The notes below the pieces were generated by a model. The model made no database searches. It had not been told where the DNA came from and saw nothing but the letters and a program-made list of their open reading frames with translations. From Clostridiales bacterium (GTDB lineage: Bacteria; Bacillota; Clostridia; Lachnospirales; Lachnospiraceae): 7,204 nucleotides of DNA. The stretch spans positions 1 to 7,204 of the forward strand of contig JAATEU010000297.1 of the NCBI GenBank assembly GCA_015655565.1. The letters are read 5' to 3'. Below are positions 5,407-7,204 of this stretch, in pieces. The position numbers and the translations under genes were made by a program. Position 1 is the first letter of the stretch; each line of letters starts with the position of its first letter.

Positions 5407-5480
5407 ATAGCTGCAAATAAAGAATGCCAGCTGTTTATTCGGGCGGCTAAGCTGAAATTTCCGGAAATACAAATCATCTT
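5362..5480. repeat. Palindromic element downstream of feoB
   Basis: AAGATGATTTGTATTTC at 5362-5378 is perfectly complementary to 5464-5480, enclosing 85 bp. Inside it, AATAAA and TTTATT around an AGCTG-containing loop (about 5417-5440) can form a second stem, giving a branched hairpin. There is no adjoining T-run, so it is not a standard intrinsic terminator, although it lies exactly between the convergent feoB and regulator genes. A minus-strand frame crosses it and the end of feoB but looks accidental. I read it as a dispersed palindromic repeat, distinct in sequence from the one at 2476-2760. Confidence 0.7.
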
Positions 5481-5529
5481 CCATACGCAGGTTCAATAAA
5501 TTTAATATTTTACAGCAACCCTGACGCAT

Positions 5530-5997
5530 TTATTTTTTGGTACACCGATATGTAAGAAATTTCTTCATTATTTCAGGATTATCATTAAAAAAATCAATTA
5601 AATCATGGATTCCAAATAATATTTCATTGCTCATGGTGTGTTCCATTTTTTCAATACCTTCTAATATTCCGTCTTTTATATTTAAAAATATTAGAAATCT
5701 TTCTATTAAATTATGCCGGTTCAGTAATGTTTTACCTAATTCTATACCATTGGGTTCCAGCATGATGACACCATATTTTTCATATTTAATTAAGTTTAAG
5801 TCAGCCAGTTTTTGTATCATCTTCGTAACAGAAGGAGGTTGTACATTTAATGCGGAAGCAAGATCATTAACCCTTGTAAATCCATTTTCCTCAGACAGTC
5901 TATATATCATTTCCATATAATCTTCTGCCGATGCAGATAAAAGCTCCTGATCCTTCCTCATATATCCCCGAAAGGTAAAAAATTCATATTCCGGCAT
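5530..5997 (-). CDS. MntR/DtxR-family metal-dependent transcriptional regulator
   Basis: This 155-residue cytoplasmic DNA-binding repressor has a winged helix-turn-helix at about 38-80 (recognition part NVQPPSVTKMIQKL, 51-64) and the metal-binding dimerisation domain after it. It lacks the C-terminal SH3 domain of DtxR and is close to MntR in size. The MntR manganese ligands have counterparts at D26, E29, H95, E116, E119 and H120. In DtxR the first and fourth of the corresponding positions are Met and Cys. A longer frame starts at a TTG (6066), but the start MPEYEFFTFRGYM has GAGG 6 nt upstream and fits the N-terminus I recall for clostridial relatives. An AAGGAG exists nearer the TTG, so the longer 178-residue form is not excluded. 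It is convergent with feoB and divergent from the FtsH-like gene. Likely targets are the feo operon, itself or the FtsH gene. Confidence 0.9.
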   Translation of the reverse strand: MPEYEFFTFRGYMRKDQELLSASAEDYMEMIYRLSEENGFTRVNDLASALNVQPPSVTKMIQKLADLNLIKYEKYGVIMLEPNGIELGKTLLNRHNLIERFLIFLNIKDGILEGIEKMEHTMSNEILFGIHDLIDFFNDNPEIMKKFLTYRCTKK

Positions 5998-6125
5998 TGC
6001 AAGCCTCAACTGATGTAATTTATTATATGAATATTCCAAATTAAGTACAGATATTCCATGATTCAATTTTTATTTAAACACTTTTCTCCTTTATCCATTA
6101 TTACGGGCACCCCCTCCGGAGAATA

Positions 6126-6155
6126 ATACCAATTATATAACAGAGTTGGTATATT
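6126..6155. promoter_or_regulatory. Divergent promoter region with candidate operator
   Basis: ATACCAA (6126-6132) and TTGGTAT (6146-6152) form a perfect seven-base inverted repeat with 13 bases between. On the minus strand a perfect TATAAT (6137-6132) lies inside the repeat, pointing to the regulator gene; its -35 is weak. On the plus strand an extended -10, TGGTATATT (6147-6155), overlaps the right half-site and points to the FtsH-like gene. A repressor bound here could control both genes. The repeat is not a canonical MntR or DtxR box, so the assignment is inferred. Confidence 0.4.
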
Positions 6156-6188
6156 AAAACATAGTTTCCAGAAATGTTTTGTAGAAAA

Positions 6189-6199
6189 TCGGAATCCGA
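6189..6199. promoter_or_regulatory. Short palindrome before the FtsH-like gene
   Basis: TCGGA-A-TCCGA is a five-base inverted repeat about 60 bp upstream of the start codon, followed by TACAAT (6205-6210), which could serve as an alternative -10. The spacing to any -35 (TTGTAG at 6179, 20 bp) is too long to be convincing. It is a weak candidate for an operator. Confidence 0.2.
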
Positions 6200-6260
6200 A
6201 ACGTTACAATGAAGGGAGATAAATTATGTAAACTAATTTTAACCCTTAGGAGGTTATTTC

Positions 6261-7204
6261 ATGAAAAAAAATTTTTTGATTATCCTGTCCGTTCTGATTC
6301 TTGTATGTATAGGCCTGGCAGGCTATCAGTATCTGAATAAAGCCGACCTTAATATGTCCTATCCCTCTTTTTTGGAAGCCGTTAACCAAAATCAGGTGGA
6401 ATCGGTAATTTTAGAGGAAAACGGTAATACCTTCAAAGCCGTTCTCACTGGGGAACCGGACAATTTATATACTGTTCCCAATCCTAAAACAGAAGATTTT
6501 ACGGAATTTTTATTAATCAATGATATTACCGTAAGCTATAGCCAGGACAATGTAATGGTTAAATTCTTTCAAATAATTCTGCTGACAGCAATTGTCGGCA
6601 GTGTATTTTTATATGCCCGGAAAGCTGGAAATAACAAGCCCATGATTGCGGATGCAAATAAAAAGTCCGAAAATCATGCAGCCATAACCCTGAATCAGAT
6701 TGCCGGAAATGCGGAAGCCAAATTAATGGTGGGGGATATTATTGAATTTATAAAGGAACCGGAAAAGTATACGGCAGTGGGAGCAAGGATGCCGAAGGGT
6801 CTGCTATTGTACGGTCCGCCCGGAACCGGCAAGACAATGATGGCAAAAGCCATAGCAGGGGAAGCCGACGTTCCTTTTTACGCCATGAGCGGTTCTGATT
6901 TTGTTCAAATGTATGTAGGAGTAGGGGCAAGCCGTATCCGTAATTTATTTAACAAAGCGAAAAAAAATGAAAAAGCCGTAATCTTTATTGATGAGATTGA
7001 TGCGATTGGCAAAAAACGGGCAAGAAACACCTCCGCCAGCAACGATGAGCGGGACCAGACCCTGAATGCACTGCTGACCGAAATGTCCGGTTTTCATGAA
7101 AACAAGGGGATTGTTGTAATTGGTGCCACCAATCGTATGGATACCCTGGATGAAGCTCTGTTACGGCCCGGACGCTTTGACAGGCAGATTGAAATCGGAC
7201 TGCC
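6261..7204 (+). CDS. ftsH: FtsH-like membrane AAA+ protease, N-terminal part
   Basis: The first 314 residues are present and the gene runs off the window. The layout is that of FtsH. A membrane segment (5-25) is followed by an outside domain (about 27-100) with the FtsH-type SYPSFLEAV...VESV pattern. A second membrane segment (102-119) leads to an AAA+ ATPase domain. Walker A is GPPGTGKT (185-192), Walker B is VIFIDEID (240-247), and the pore loop MYVGVGAS has Tyr where E. coli FtsH has Phe. Sensor and arginine-finger segments GATNRMD and LRPGRFDR follow (R302, R305). The zinc-protease half with HEXXH would lie beyond the edge, so proteolysis is inferred. The AAA entry reads LNQIAG where most FtsH have DVAG, which suggests a divergent paralogue. 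AGGAGG sits 7 nt before the ATG. It is divergent from the metalloregulator, 263 bp away. An A8-T6 run covers codons 2-6. Confidence 0.88.
   Translation, partial: MKKNFLIILSVLILVCIGLAGYQYLNKADLNMSYPSFLEAVNQNQVESVILEENGNTFKAVLTGEPDNLYTVPNPKTEDFTEFLLINDITVSYSQDNVMVKFFQIILLTAIVGSVFLYARKAGNNKPMIADANKKSENHAAITLNQIAGNAEAKLMVGDIIEFIKEPEKYTAVGARMPKGLLLYGPPGTGKTMMAKAIAGEADVPFYAMSGSDFVQMYVGVGASRIRNLFNKAKKNEKAVIFIDEIDAIGKKRARNTSASNDERDQTLNALLTEMSGFHENKGIVVIGATNRMDTLDEALLRPGRFDRQIEIGL

Noticed and set aside
5169..5477. Minus-strand 102-codon frame across the end of feoB and the downstream palindrome
   Set aside because: It is antisense to the conserved FeoB C-terminus, lacks a ribosome site and has no recognisable domain.
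5998..6066. TTG start giving a 178-residue regulator
   Set aside because: The added residues do not look like the family, and a GAGG-preceded ATG at 5997 gives a start I consider typical. It is kept as an alternative because AAGGAG lies about 16 nt before the TTG.

Overview
The window looks like chromosomal DNA from a low-GC Gram-positive anaerobe. My best guess is class Clostridia, family Lachnospiraceae or a near relative. This rests on the A/T-rich codon use, strong AGGAGG ribosome binding sites, the lysine (L-box) riboswitch, the separate feoA-feoB pair with a clostridial-type FeoB, and a short DtxR/MntR regulator. It is an inference; no taxonomic marker gene is present.

Left part (1-2460, minus strand): a polar amino-acid ABC transporter operon read right to left. 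The order is lipoprotein binding protein (1061-1987), HisM-type permease (191-973) and the first 31 codons of the ATPase (1-95). It is preceded by a leader of about 430 nt with a TTGACA-17-TAAGAT promoter, a clear lysine riboswitch aptamer and an intrinsic terminator. The riboswitch makes lysine the most likely substrate. Between the terminator and the first ribosome binding site lies a dense cluster of hairpins that the riboswitch does not need.

Middle (2461-2942, no gene): an approximately 285-bp near-perfect palindrome (arms of about 130 bp, the outer 69 bp identical, a 20-bp centre) sits upstream of both the leftward lysine operon and the rightward feo operon. It is flanked by an imperfect direct repeat. 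From 2780 to 2905 I see only A/T-rich DNA, with a small inverted repeat just before feoA.

Right part (2943-7204): feoA and feoB (plus strand) encode ferrous iron uptake. They are followed by another palindromic element, a minus-strand MntR/DtxR-type metalloregulator (5530-5997), and, divergent from it, the start of an FtsH-like membrane AAA+ protease gene (6261 to the window edge). The regulator is well placed to control iron or manganese genes, and it carries the six manganese-ligand positions of MntR although its neighbours are Feo genes.

The main surprise is non-coding: three unrelated palindromic elements occupy three intergenic spaces within 3.5 kb. No complete new multi-gene system is visible.
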